Shown piece by piece: positions 34,674 through 46,494 of a stretch of DNA of 64,000 nt (positions within the stretch are counted from its first letter, which is position 1; each line of letters begins with the position of its first letter). Below the pieces are notes generated by a model. The model saw only the letters and a program-made list of their open reading frames with translations, was not told the origin of the DNA and ran no database searches. A program made the position numbers and the translations under genes. Source of the DNA: Hypomesus transpacificus (taxonomy: Eukaryota > Chordata > Actinopteri > Osmeriformes > Osmeridae). The stretch spans positions 4,349,390 to 4,413,389 of the forward strand of contig NC_061061.1 of NCBI RefSeq assembly GCF_021917145.1, given 5' to 3'.

Positions 34674-36030
34674 CTACCACAAGAAGAGGGGCTTCCCATC
34701 CTGCCTGCCCATGTAGCAGAGACAGGTGAGCAGAAGTAGCAGGTCCTTCAGCAGTTTGCTGGGAGCTGTGTCGATGATAATTTTTCGAAGGTAGTCTGGG
34801 TTGTTGAATCCCAGTTCCAGGATGTTGCATGAATTGGGCCTCTGCTTTAGGATGCCGTAGGTGTTGATAATGAACTCGGTGAAGGGAGGGTGTAGTGAGC
34901 TGCAATACCCAAGCTGGTTCAGTCTGCTCATGAGCTCAGCATGACGCTGAGAGAGCTGAAGCTGATGATTTTCATTCACCTTGCCTGTCATGGGATGTGT
35001 TGTGACCTGTGTTAAAAAACGAGGAAGAGGAGGATTTTGTTATACTATTGTTTAATCATGTCTAAACTCAAACCGAAATAGAGGGTGGTTTTCAACATTG
35101 CACACACTCTTGTAAACCGGCAATATATATTAAAGGGACAATAGTGATTCCGTTTTTCATTAGTCATTCATGGAGAGTACTGGAAGGTTACTGTATGCCT
35201 AGCAATGAAAACACAGGCAACTCATTTGCGGTTCCCACCTCTATGATCTTGTCTCGTATATTGAGAACAGTGAACCCATATAGTCTGGCCTGGCCTTGGA
35301 AAACATGGGACAGAATCCTACGATCCAGCTGAAAGGCAATCTCTCCCACCAAACGCTCCTGATCTGTATTGACACATGACTTTGTTTACTTCACTTCGAC
35401 ATTCTATTATATAGAATTAAATTCCATTGTAATACAAAAAAAAGTTTAAAAAGTTAAAACAAGATATTAACATTTAAACCTATGTTCCACTGACCTGTCA
35501 CTTTTTGCAATCTGTAAGTGTAACTACTGCTTGCCAGATCTTCATGTGGACTAGGGTCTGTGAACATGGAGCTGTTATTGAAAGTCTTCTGGGCAATGGG
35601 AGAGGAGGTTTTATGGACTGTCCTGTTTGACTGATTCAAGTCATCTTTGAATCTGTCTTCATTTAGGCTGTCATACCACTGAAGTGTTGTTTTTCTGTCT
35701 GAGGAACAATCACAGTTTGTGCAAAACTTTTAGCTACTATTTACAGTATGGATTATGCATTATGTTGCAGGTTAGACCGAGGGGAAATGCATCTCTAACA
35801 CCATCTAGTGGCAGAATATGTCAAATGCTACTAATTCATACAGTATTGAATTTGATTCAACTACCTGTTGATCCCATCAGAGTATTGCAGGTTAAAGTAG
35901 AGTTCTGCACTTTGGATCGCAGATCTCGGTTTTCTCTCACCAGGCCCAACATCATTTTCAAGTTCCCATTCTCCTGGCGCAGTTTGTCATTCTCTATGTG
36001 TACTGACGCACAACCTCCTACTGTATTCAT
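34674..36030 (-). CDS. spatc1: Speriolin (SPATC1/SPATC1L family)
   Basis: Centrosome-associated protein of the male germ line in mammals. Four exons in phase (36030-35865, 35698-35495, 35363-35239, 35006-34674) give 275 residues. The N-terminus is a short coiled-coil-like segment ([20 protein letters not shown]), followed by a polar linker. The conserved speriolin C-terminal domain is clear: [56 protein letters not shown] and a final hydrophobic segment ([17 protein letters not shown]). It is about half the length of human SPATC1 and closer in size to SPATC1L. The gene order smpd5-spatc1-grina supports SPATC1. Confidence 0.88.
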
Positions 36031-36595
36031 GGCCTGAGTCCAGTCAGTAGAGCCTTAACACTGCAGTCTGCAGACCCCAGTCACATATGACTGTATCTAA
36101 CCAAATCCACAACACAACCTTAGTTGAGCAAAATATAGTCTCTTTATGATGTCATAATAAACAATGATTGTAAGTCACAGAACATCATTGTTATATTTCA
36201 GCATTTATAGGCTTTCTGGGTATTTGACATGCCTTTCCTTAATCACTTTTATTCCACAGGCAACAAATGGCAATAAAGTAAACATATTTCCATTTTACAA
36301 AACACACATTCCTTTAGGGTTAAAGTACAATAAAAAGAAGGATACAAATAAGTAAAGTCATCACATACTCTTCTGATAATAATAGTTCTCAGACACTCTT
36401 ATCCTTCACTTACTATAAAGCCAGGTGTCCAAAAAAGAAGACAAAGAGAAAACTGTACATGATGATATATAAATATACTATATACTGTATATATATATTA
36501 CGTTCAAGAACTGTACACTATATCAAGACTACATTATATATACTGATTTGGTTCTAAAATACAAGTTTACATCCCACTAACTCCGAAGAGTCTTA

Positions 36596-36742
<147 letters not shown>

Positions 36743-36851
36743 TCATAAACAAATCATGTATGTTATACTGCTGTTCAGTCAGTTACAGTCCACACAGAAA
36801 CATATTCATTCAGAGAAAAGAACATTTCCAGACATCTACTAAAGAGTTTTA

Positions 36852-37034
<183 letters not shown>

Positions 37035-37282
37035 TCAGAGAGACACAGGGGTTATGAGTGCTTGATCTATTGAACCTGTTATCAACTGATCTCCATCCCC
37101 CAGCATAAAGTACATACTCTAGCTGTTCCCAGACATACACAGTTCTGCCCCAGACAGAGATGTGCTACACACACCTGCAGACAGAAGATGACCACAAAGA
37201 AGCAGAGGAATGTAGAGATGCCCACAGCCAACAGGACTGTATCTGTTTCATGGAAACTGGCAAACATCCCTGACATACTTAG

Positions 37283-37432
37283 GCCGAATCCCAATACTCC
37301 CCTTATCCCTTTCCCTTACCCCTTCCCCTTGGTTTTGCGCGTTCCCGTGAGAGCATGTGGTGTCCCAATACTCTTTTTGAGCTAGGGGTAGGGCTAAGAC
37401 TAAGGGGTATACACCCCTTAAAACCAAGTATG
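37283..37432. mobile_element. Short DNA element inserted in a grina exon
   Basis: Between the codons for SILT (beginning at 37444) and those for the following SGMFASF (37280) lies about 150 bp of unrelated sequence. It is bounded by 'ggccgaatcccaatactc' on one side and 'ccccttaaaaccaagtatg' on the other, with 'ccccttatccctttccc' and 'aaggggtatacacccctt' words and two copies of 'cccaatactc'. The flanks 'gacatactta' and 'aagtatgtgtc' are inverted rather than direct repeats. It has no coding capacity. Confidence 0.7.
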
Positions 37433-38247
37433 TGTCAGGATTGACTGAAAACATCATCAATACATGTCATTTCTTTAATCTAGATTCTAAAGAGCACTTC
37501 CATACCTAAAAGTTACATGTTATCTTAAGAAAGTACATGTATTGATGAAAAGAACCTGAACGGGTCTTACCAGTGTAACAAGGTTCCATGGATACCTGCG
37601 GATGTCTCCAAAGCAGCTCAGTACAATGAGGGTCACCAAGAATATGCCGTAGTACAAACAATATGTTCAGACATGGAGGTGAGCAAATGTCTTGATACTT
37701 TCCACAAGTGAAGATTGACACAAAACCACGTCACCATCAGTTGAACAGTGATGACCAAGTATACCTGGTGGTGGATGACGATAGATTCTCTCAATGGATC
37801 TGACAGCAGATTGTATAAACTTAAGTATATTTGGTGTTTTCATATGTTTTTTTTTTGTCACTTGTTTTGTCACTTACACAAAACATTTATTGTGATGGGA
37901 TGTTCATGTTACCTTCCTGATGAAGGCTCGCCTTATGCTCTTGTCATTTAATGAGCCAAAATCAGAATTGTCTTGGATGTCCCGGGTTCAACAAAGAAAT
38001 GCAAAGTGCACACTAAAGAATCAAAACAAATGACAACTTAGCTAGCAAACAATAATAATAATAATAAAAACTAAGAAATTATATATGCAAGTTTGCTTTC
38101 AATTAAAATGATAGATTGTAAAATATGTTACACATATTAAATAATCAAAATAAGTATAAGAAAATACAAAATTGTTGACAATACATTCAAAATTGTTGAT
38201 AATACAATCAAAATTGCATATCTTTCTCGTTGGCACGGTTCTTTTAT

Positions 38248-38430
38248 TCTTCCTTTCTGGCCTAGGACAGTTTATCCCGTGCGGTATACTCTGGCCTAGA
38301 GGGGTATAGTATGGCCTATTGGCTATTTTACACCCCCGGCTATAGTTTGGCCTAGGACAGTTTATCCCCGGGGTATACTCTGGCCTGGGACAAAGTATAT
38401 CCAGGTTTAATCTTGGCTGGGGTTAATTTG
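38248..38430. repeat. Short tandem duplication with 'ggcctaggacagtttatc' units
   Basis: The phrase 'ggcctaggacagtttatccc' followed by 'ggtatactctggcct' occurs at 38260 and again at 38351, about 91 bases apart, with related words ('atggcctattggc', 'atttggcctg') around them. It lies in an intron of the grina pseudogene. Nature unknown. Confidence 0.6.
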
Positions 38431-38990
38431 GCCTGTTACGCAGGGGCTCATCGTCCTGATAACTAGGGTTGTCTCTTAGAACCTGGTGGGACAAGAGACT
38501 ATCAACCAAACACAGCACACAGAATAGTTACATACAATCCACATCTCTTCAGTAACACTTCCTTGGTGAGAAGGCTACTATGTCTGCTGTGTAAAAAACA
38601 TTTCCTTTACTGAATCATACAATTTCTAGACATGCTCCCCATTCACGTTGAAGTCCTGATCATAGGGGCCATTGGAGTTCATGGGAGTGTAAGGCGAAAA
38701 GGGGCAGAATCCTGGCTGACCCGGGGAAACATGGTGGGTTGTCCAAAAGCCCCTGGCGGAAGGAAAGGGAGTTCCCCAGGTCGTTCAAACATACCAGCCG
38801 GTGGCACTGGCATCCCTGGCAACCCCTGCACGGCTGGTGGTGGCATGGCTGGTGGTAGCATACCTGGTGTGAGCAAACCTGAAGCATCTGGGTGTGGCAA
38901 CCCAGGGTTAAGAGGGACTGTCTTGAAACTTCCCTTTATATCTGGGTGGGTGAAGGGTTCAGGTGGTGATTCTGGGTGAACAGCGCCAAG

Positions 38991-41900
38991 AAACCTGATA
39001 AAGGTTCTAAATCTTGATCAGGTTGGATGGTAAGGGTTGAAACTTCGAGAAATGGTCAGGGACGGTTTGAGAAGGGAAGCTGGCGGGGACCAGTCTGCTT
39101 ACTAGAAAGGATCAAAGTCGTCTCTGTCACAGCTAAAAGTGCGGACAATAATATTGGAAAACAATCACCCAAACTGGTTCAACAAATGTAGGTTTTAAAA
39201 ATTGTCGTACGCTACCGCATTGCAAAGTTAAGTCTAACGTTAAATGTTGACTTGTTTATGAATACAGTAAACACATTTTACGGATCATAGTAACAATCAG
39301 AAGTTAGTTGTAAAAATTTGAATAGAAAACGTATAATATTTTTCCTTGTCTTGAAATCCATAATCCAATTCAGTCCTCTTCAATTGCATTGCACCACATT
39401 ACCAGTCCAACGTTTGTTTCTCTCTTACCTAGCATGCCACATAGGTTAAGCGCAGAGTCATTTATAGAATAAATTGACTGGTGTCCTTTCTGCGAAACAG
39501 ACCAGGGGTTGCCAAATCACTTTTCACTGATAGGGAAAAAAATGCTTAGGATAAAACACAGATAACCTTGAATGATTGTGACAAGCATCCAGTTCAAAAC
39601 ACACGAAAACTATTCACCATTGCAGTCACCTGTCCCAACTGAAAACATTCACCCACATTCACTTGGGAAAGACAGGTGATCTATAGCTGTACGTCCACTG
39701 GGCCTCAGCTGTCTGAAAACGTCAAAACTTCATAATAAGCTTGTCTCTAAAACAACTGAACGCTTTGTAAGAGCTTGCAAAACATACTGAATGGTTCATA
39801 ACAGGTGGGGAATGGAGGATAGAGTTCACAGCTGCCTCTCTGACCTGTGTCTCTATAGGTGAAAGGCTTCTAGACTAGAGGAGGGGTCAGGGGTGACAGC
39901 TGGTTTCTGAGGTTGGAGTACAGCAGGTCATGTCTGTTAGGGGCATGATTGCACTATCCCTCCCATGGGTACAGTAAGGGTATAGTAACTAAACATACAG
40001 TATATCACATTTCGATTTCTGAAATAGCGATCTGGTTGTTTTTAGTCAAATCTTCCCTAATATGATAGGTATATGAATATGAATCTCCTATAACTTATTC
40101 AGTGTTCACAAAACAATTGCTGACATTGTGTTGTGAGGATGGACAGCTAAAGACTGACAAAATCAGGGGAGAGGAACTTCACCTACTTACTATTTTGGTG
40201 AGCAGGTTCATGTTACCCATAGCAGTCCACATTATTTCTTAATGTCACTCGAGAAGAGAGGAGTGGGGTTAATTATAGAAATACATTTACAAGGAGAGAT
40301 CAAGATGGAGTTGTAATTCTTCAGATTTAGATTTTTGTGTCATCCAGTTTTGACCGAGATTCCTCCTTCTGTTTTTCCTGGCCATAGAGGTATAAAAATT
40401 ATATTTGCATCTAATTAATCTCATGAATCCAGTATTAATTTCAACCTATTAATAGCACCACAGACATTTATCAAAAGGGAAAAAAGTACACAATCCACTA
40501 AATTGATAACATGGAAAGGAATGTCATCACATTTTAATATTTTATACTGCCTGTCTTATAGTCGAAATGTGATTTAGTTTGATCTAATGTTTGTCTTTGG
40601 GACTACTGGGGACTGTTCTGGTTTGACAAACAGAGCCTGCGGTAGAGGGATTCATTAAGGGCCGACCAGACTGCTAGCTGCTTCTGCAGTTATCACATTC
40701 CCCAAAGGTAGACATATTTTCCCTCCTGTTTGAGTTGAGTTTGAGTTTGCTGTGACAAAACAGTGGCTTACATATGTCTGGATCAATGCATGGTTTTAAC
40801 ATTCTTTAGTTCCTCAACTAGACTGTTAGATTATATTAGCACCTGTCATTATGGCTAGATAACAAAGCTGTAAAATGACCTGAATTAAGATACAAATGAT
40901 TGTGCTTTTTCTCAAATAAATCAATCCTTCAATTAAAATGGTTAGGTTAAAGACAATACATATTTTATTTGTTAACCAATGAGTGTCTAGTCAGAATCAT
41001 ACATTTTAAAAGAAAAATTGGAGGAATATTGCACTGGCATCTGAGTGACTTTATAATTAATGTCCAGTGACATCAGTTATTTCCAAAAGGAGAAACATTT
41101 TCAGATTTTCTCTCATGAAACATTTCAAGTATAAAAAGTTCCAAACAGTGTAAAAATCCCTCTAAGGTAACAAAGGGTAGATATGGAAATGGAAAAAGGT
41201 ATGTAACTTACTAGCTTTGTTCTTTTACCCAAAGGAATACAATTTAAAATTTTACAAAAGTATGGGGGAAAATAGTTTGATAGAAAAGGTATAAATCCAC
41301 TGCCTTTTGTTGCAGGTTTTTGTTTTTCCAAATATATAATTATACAGTAAATTCCAGTTATGAAATTAGAATAGCACACCTGATCCTTCAACAGCTGTAT
41401 GGTACAGTACATAAAGAGGAACAAAAAGTACCCATCCATAATCCTGATGACTCCAAATTGCTAAAGAGTCCGCACAAAATGGAAAGTTCCTTAATAAATA
41501 CAATAGTACCAACATTTAAAGGCACAGTGGGAAAACATTCTCTGAAGAACATTATTTTCAGTCTGAAAAAGAAATTCACAAAACATTGAGCTGGATTTCA
41601 AGTCCAGTGTACTCCCATTCCGATGTCTGAACTGATCAAAAGAGAAGAGACACTGGGCAACGAACTGAAATATATCTCTGTTCATGTGGCTATCTGCTAT
41701 GTGTTCTTTGGAGGCTGCAAACAATACGATCACCAGCAAATAAGTATACGTATTATCATACCAAAGCCCCTTTGATATTTACTGAAGTTAGCGTTGCATA
41801 GTTTAACATTGATCATTAAGTATGGATATGGAAACATGAGATTAGTTATTTGTACCATGGGTCTACAGTTGTATTCCTTGTTTGCAATAAGGTCTTTATT

Positions 41901-42379
41901 TGGTTTGTTTAGCTATATTTAGACATGTTTTTAAAAACAACCTGATTGTCAGACTTGAGTGCACTTGTGAAGGACATATAAAACTATACATTGCAATAAA
42001 CGTTAACCATTTCAATATCATTTTACGTACAAAATGCATCAGTGGTTTTCGGGGAGTCTGCTACTTAAATAAGGATTAATATGTTTTTTCTTACTTCTGA
42101 ATAAATATTAAATATTCATACTAGAATGACAAGACAATACTGATAATTGAATAATAAGGTAACGTTTCTGCTGTTTCCTTTCCTGGTGATCCTCTTCAAG
42201 TTCTTGGGGCAGAAGAGATGACAGTGCTGCCAACAACAACCTCTCCACCATCATCATCCTCATCATCCTCACCCTCTCCTCTCAGCTGTCCCTCTGCTAA
42301 CACTAACCTCTCCCTCGTCATGTCCCGGGGGTGTGTACTGCATGACCCACCCTTGACGGTAAACCTGCCTCCACAGTGC
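38991..42379 (-). other. Region downstream of rbm24, including its probable long 3' untranslated region
   Basis: No coding exon is visible in 3.4 kb. The part next to the rbm24 stop codon (about 40.3-42.38 kb) is AT-rich and has several TTTATT words (AATAAA on the minus strand), consistent with a long untranslated tail like that of vertebrate rbm24. The part near 39.0-39.5 kb would hold the former grina promoter. I see nothing else. Confidence 0.45.
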
Positions 42380-45300
42380 TTACTGCATGCGGTCTGTCTG
42401 GAGCTGCTGGGTCTGGTACTGGCCAAAGGCTGCAGCCGCCGCTGCTGCTCCTGGGGTGGCAGCGGCTGCCAGTGGCTGCTGCACAGCGTAGCCATACCCG
42501 GCTGTGGTCATGTAGCCAGCTGGAGCTGGGGAGGCAGCATAAGGGTACTGCTCGTAGGCGGCAGCTGCAGCTGCAGCAGTAGCAGCAGCAGAGTACTGGG
42601 CATAGGCCGCGCCGGTGTAGTCCAGGTATGGGGAGGAGGCAGCGGCAGTAGCCGCCGCTGCAGTGGGCTGGACGTGAGGAATGACCATGCTGGGCTGAAC
42701 GAAGGCCTGGGGGTAGACGTAGTGAGCTGGAATCCTGTTGGACATAAACATACAGGAGGTTAGAACAGAAACACTTGATAGACAATCTGAAATTGAAGAA
42801 GCAGGCGCCATAAAAAAACAACAACAATCCAGTTCTCATATCATTAACACAGCAAAACCATTCAATTACAATGGAGGGACCCTACCGAGAGGAAACTATT
42901 AGCATAATATCAAAAAACGAGCGCAGCTTTCAATTTTTGAGTCAGAAAAAGCATTGGAATCATACTGGAATAAAGGCGTTAAGCGAAGACAGCCCACACC
43001 ACTGCCGTTTGTGACTGAACCAAGGTTGTCTCACACCACTTGCGAGCTCATCTCACAACACCGCAACACAACACCAACCAAGGGAAGGATGTCACTGAAC
43101 GTTTACCAGTCCACATACAATCACATCACACACACAAGCATGCCCACACACAAAAATCATGGAAACACAGGAGAGGAAATTTCACTGAAGAGGCTTTGCA
43201 GAGAAATGATGGCAAAAGTGATTTTAAGCCGTTGAAATAGGCACTGAATATGTACTAGTGGGCTTTGTGCTGTAGTCAATACCGATACATTGAATAAATT
43301 AGTGTCTGGAAAAGGAAGTTGTGGACTAAGGGGCCGTGGACCATGGAAGTTTGAGTTTCTGGGCAGATTTGGCTCTATTTACCCCACTGAGTTTTAGTCC
43401 CTTGTAGCACACATGCAGAGGAGCAGGTGTTAGGGTGTTAAATCTGTCCATAGATGTACCCTTCTACTCTCTCTGCCCCCTCCTTCTCCCCCCCCCCCAA
43501 CCACACTCACATACATACCCGTCTGTTTGACTGACAAGAGAGGCTGGAGGCATGCTATTTTTGCTCCCCTTGTGATCCCTAAGGGACAAGCTTGAGCTTC
43601 TCTCCTTCAGCAACACATGGCATGGCACTCGTCAAGTCTGATGGCGGACTCTGTCACTCCTCTGCCTGAATGACCTTCACGCGTCTCCTTCCCTTGCGTT
43701 CACGTAACTGTCTACATTATTAACTTGATGGTGTGACCACTTCTGTCTAGTCATAGGATATGCAAGTGGTAGCCTCCAATGTTTCCTTACATCCGAGTAA
43801 ATATTTGCTATACCTGTTGAAATATCTCAATATCTTACTGTACTACCGTTAGACTCAAGTTGGATAACCTTTATTTTAGGACTAACAAAGGTTTTGGGAT
43901 TGTTCACTCCTACAAGATATGGTTGGATCTTATTTAAGCTACAAACACCATAGACTAGTCATCTGCAACAGGAGCCTCCGTTCTCAATTCCTACAGCCAG
44001 ATATAAAAATACTCTTGTTACTGTGCTGCTGAACTGGTTCAGTCAACACAAACTATTCTGAAGGGCTAGGGCAGGGCGGCCATTTTGTGCTCCCGAATGT
44101 TCGGTGCTAAATAAAGGTGCTTTGTAAATCACTGGGGCACATGGGTAATCCCTAGGACACAGTCACACTGGCCCCCGGGCACATGTCTATGTCTAGCTGC
44201 CCACCTGTTGTTTGCGGGTGAGTGGCCTTCTCTAAGACATACATTATTAAGTTCACTGTGGGGTAGAGTGACTCCCATTTTCCATCTGAATTTGAGAAGC
44301 CATGTGAGCCAACAGCTGCTGTCAGACCGGTACCACTCTGTCAGTTTCAACTGTGCTGTGCGTCTGTCAGCCTGTCTCTTTGTCAGCGCTGTCTGTCCGT
44401 TTGTGTTTCTTTTATATTTTAAAAGATATTAGTTCAATACGGGTCTGTAAAGTATAGGCGTTAATTTGAGATGAAAAGCTACTTATGAAAGCAATGGGTT
44501 AATGTGAGAAAATCAAAACAGAAACCACAGCATTATGAGTAAAGAGAAAAAAGAAAACAGGAAAAAAAAGTCCAACATGCAAGCCAGGGATTGTTTTGTT
44601 GCAGGGGATGGTTTGTCAAATATTACTTCCTTGACTGGGTGATACACCCCATGAGCAACAAAACATAGTGAACGTATTGTTAACTGAAACCAGAAAAATA
44701 CAACCACAGGCTAAAGCACAATCAGTCATTAAAAAGAAAAACAAGAATCAACACCCCATGTCAAACAAAGTAAGTTACATCTCCCTAACAAAATTTCAAA
44801 TGTCTTCAAAAAAATACCCCCAAAAATCCCCCCTAGGACCCTCCTCCCTCCCTTCCCCTCCCCACTGCAAGTGAATATAAGCACACAGTTAAGCTGAAAA
44901 CCACTTCATACTGGTACCAAGGCACACACCAATCTAAGGACTATATGGAAAACTGGAGAAAAAGAAAACATAAACTTCCATGCATCTAATCACCATTTCA
45001 GCTTGTTTGTGTGTGTCAGAGTTTACTGGTAACACTTTAGTGATCTGCCCAATGCAGACTCAGCTATTCCTCAAACCATCATGTCCCTTCACCAGCTATT
45101 TTAACCGTAATCGACCCTGTCAGATCAGAAAGAAATGGTCAACATTGAGTCAATTCTGTAAGAGTTTTGGACAAACGGTCACTTCCTCCAGAGTCAATAA
45201 CAATAACAAGCAAAGATGTGCACACACCAACAGTCACACCTGGACACACAACATTGAATGGGTGGGTCAAAGTTATAGTTCTACAAGAACTACAGAAATA

Positions 45301-46494
45301 AAATAAAAAACATTTTGAATGCTAATCATTTATCAGATGTACAACATTAGACAGTGAACGTAAGTTTTAAATATTTCTATACATCTATTGGTAAAAATGA
45401 GGCCGTGTGCAGAGTAATGTTCTAATGCTAAATGACAAACTCTAATCTGTAGAAGATGTTTCACACAGACGTGATAAAGTAAACATGTAACGAGGTGTGA
45501 GGCGACCTACCCATAAGGCCTTTGGATGAACGCCGGGTGGATCTGAGGCACTCCGAATGAGAACCCTGGAACAAGAAAGTTTTTTTGATTCGACCATCCT
45601 GCATGACAAAGTAATCAATCTAAACCACCCAAGTATGTCATACAACGTCAACTTGCCACACATAGTGAGGGTTAAGGTTGCTGAGCAACACTGCGTCAGT
45701 GTCAAACACTCCAGCACATACGTGTGAGTAAAAAGCAATAGTTTCTGCTTTCATTGTTCTCCACCTTGGTCGTCCAAGTTGTGAAAAAAACCTGTGGCGC
45801 AGCCCTCAGCCAGGGCGTCCAGGCCCTCACCTGGCTGCATGACCCTGGGCTTGGCTCCCAGGTAGGCCAGGTTCACGTTGGCCTTCCTCCCATCGATGAT
45901 GGGGTTGGGGTCCTTACAAGCTCTGTCTGCGGACGCCCGGTCTGCCATCGTCACCTGAGAGCAGCATACACAAATCTCAATTTAATAACATAAGTCAGTT
46001 AACCACTATCTACCATTAAGCTCTAAATAAGTTCAGTTTCGTACTGTCTGTAATTGAATCAAGGGATGAATCCGCTAGTCTTTGATATTGTGAGTGCCAA
46101 ATTACTCTGTACATGTTGGAACAGTGAGTGCATAATACTTCATAACTTTGTTCATGAGGGCTATAACGTGTTTAGCGATAGTCTTAAATAATTATCTGTT
46201 AAAATTAAACTTTACCTAATCATTTGACTCTTGCCAGCACACATAAGCGTGGACTGGTCAAGGTAGTCTGCAGCATACACCAACGTGCAATGTGTCACAC
46301 TCAAATTGATTACTTACGAATCCATAACCTCTTGATTTTCCCGTCTGTCTGTCTGTGATAACAACAGCCTCATCGATGTCACCGAACACCTCAAAATACT
46401 TCCTGAGACTGGAGTCCGTGGTGTGATATGGAAGACCCCCAACAAAGATCTTCGTGTAGGTTGTGTCTTTCTGTGCTGAGTGCATCATCTGCAT
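42380..46494 (-). CDS. rbm24: RNA-binding motif protein 24
   Basis: Single-RRM splicing and mRNA-stability factor of muscle and heart. Four exons in phase: 46494-46318, 45954-45831, 45565-45511 and 42734-42380. Starting at MHSAQKD (46485) gives 233 residues; upstream in-frame Mets at 46488 and 46494 add up to three. The RRM is complete with RNP2 (KIFVGGLPY) and RNP1 (SRGYGFVTM), followed by [13 protein letters not shown]. The C-terminal region is Ala/Tyr/Gln-rich ([19 protein letters not shown]) and ends QLQTDRMQ, the family's characteristic end. The last intron (42735-45510) is long and holds no recognisable exon. RBM38 is the alternative, but the C-terminus fits RBM24. Confidence 0.95.
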
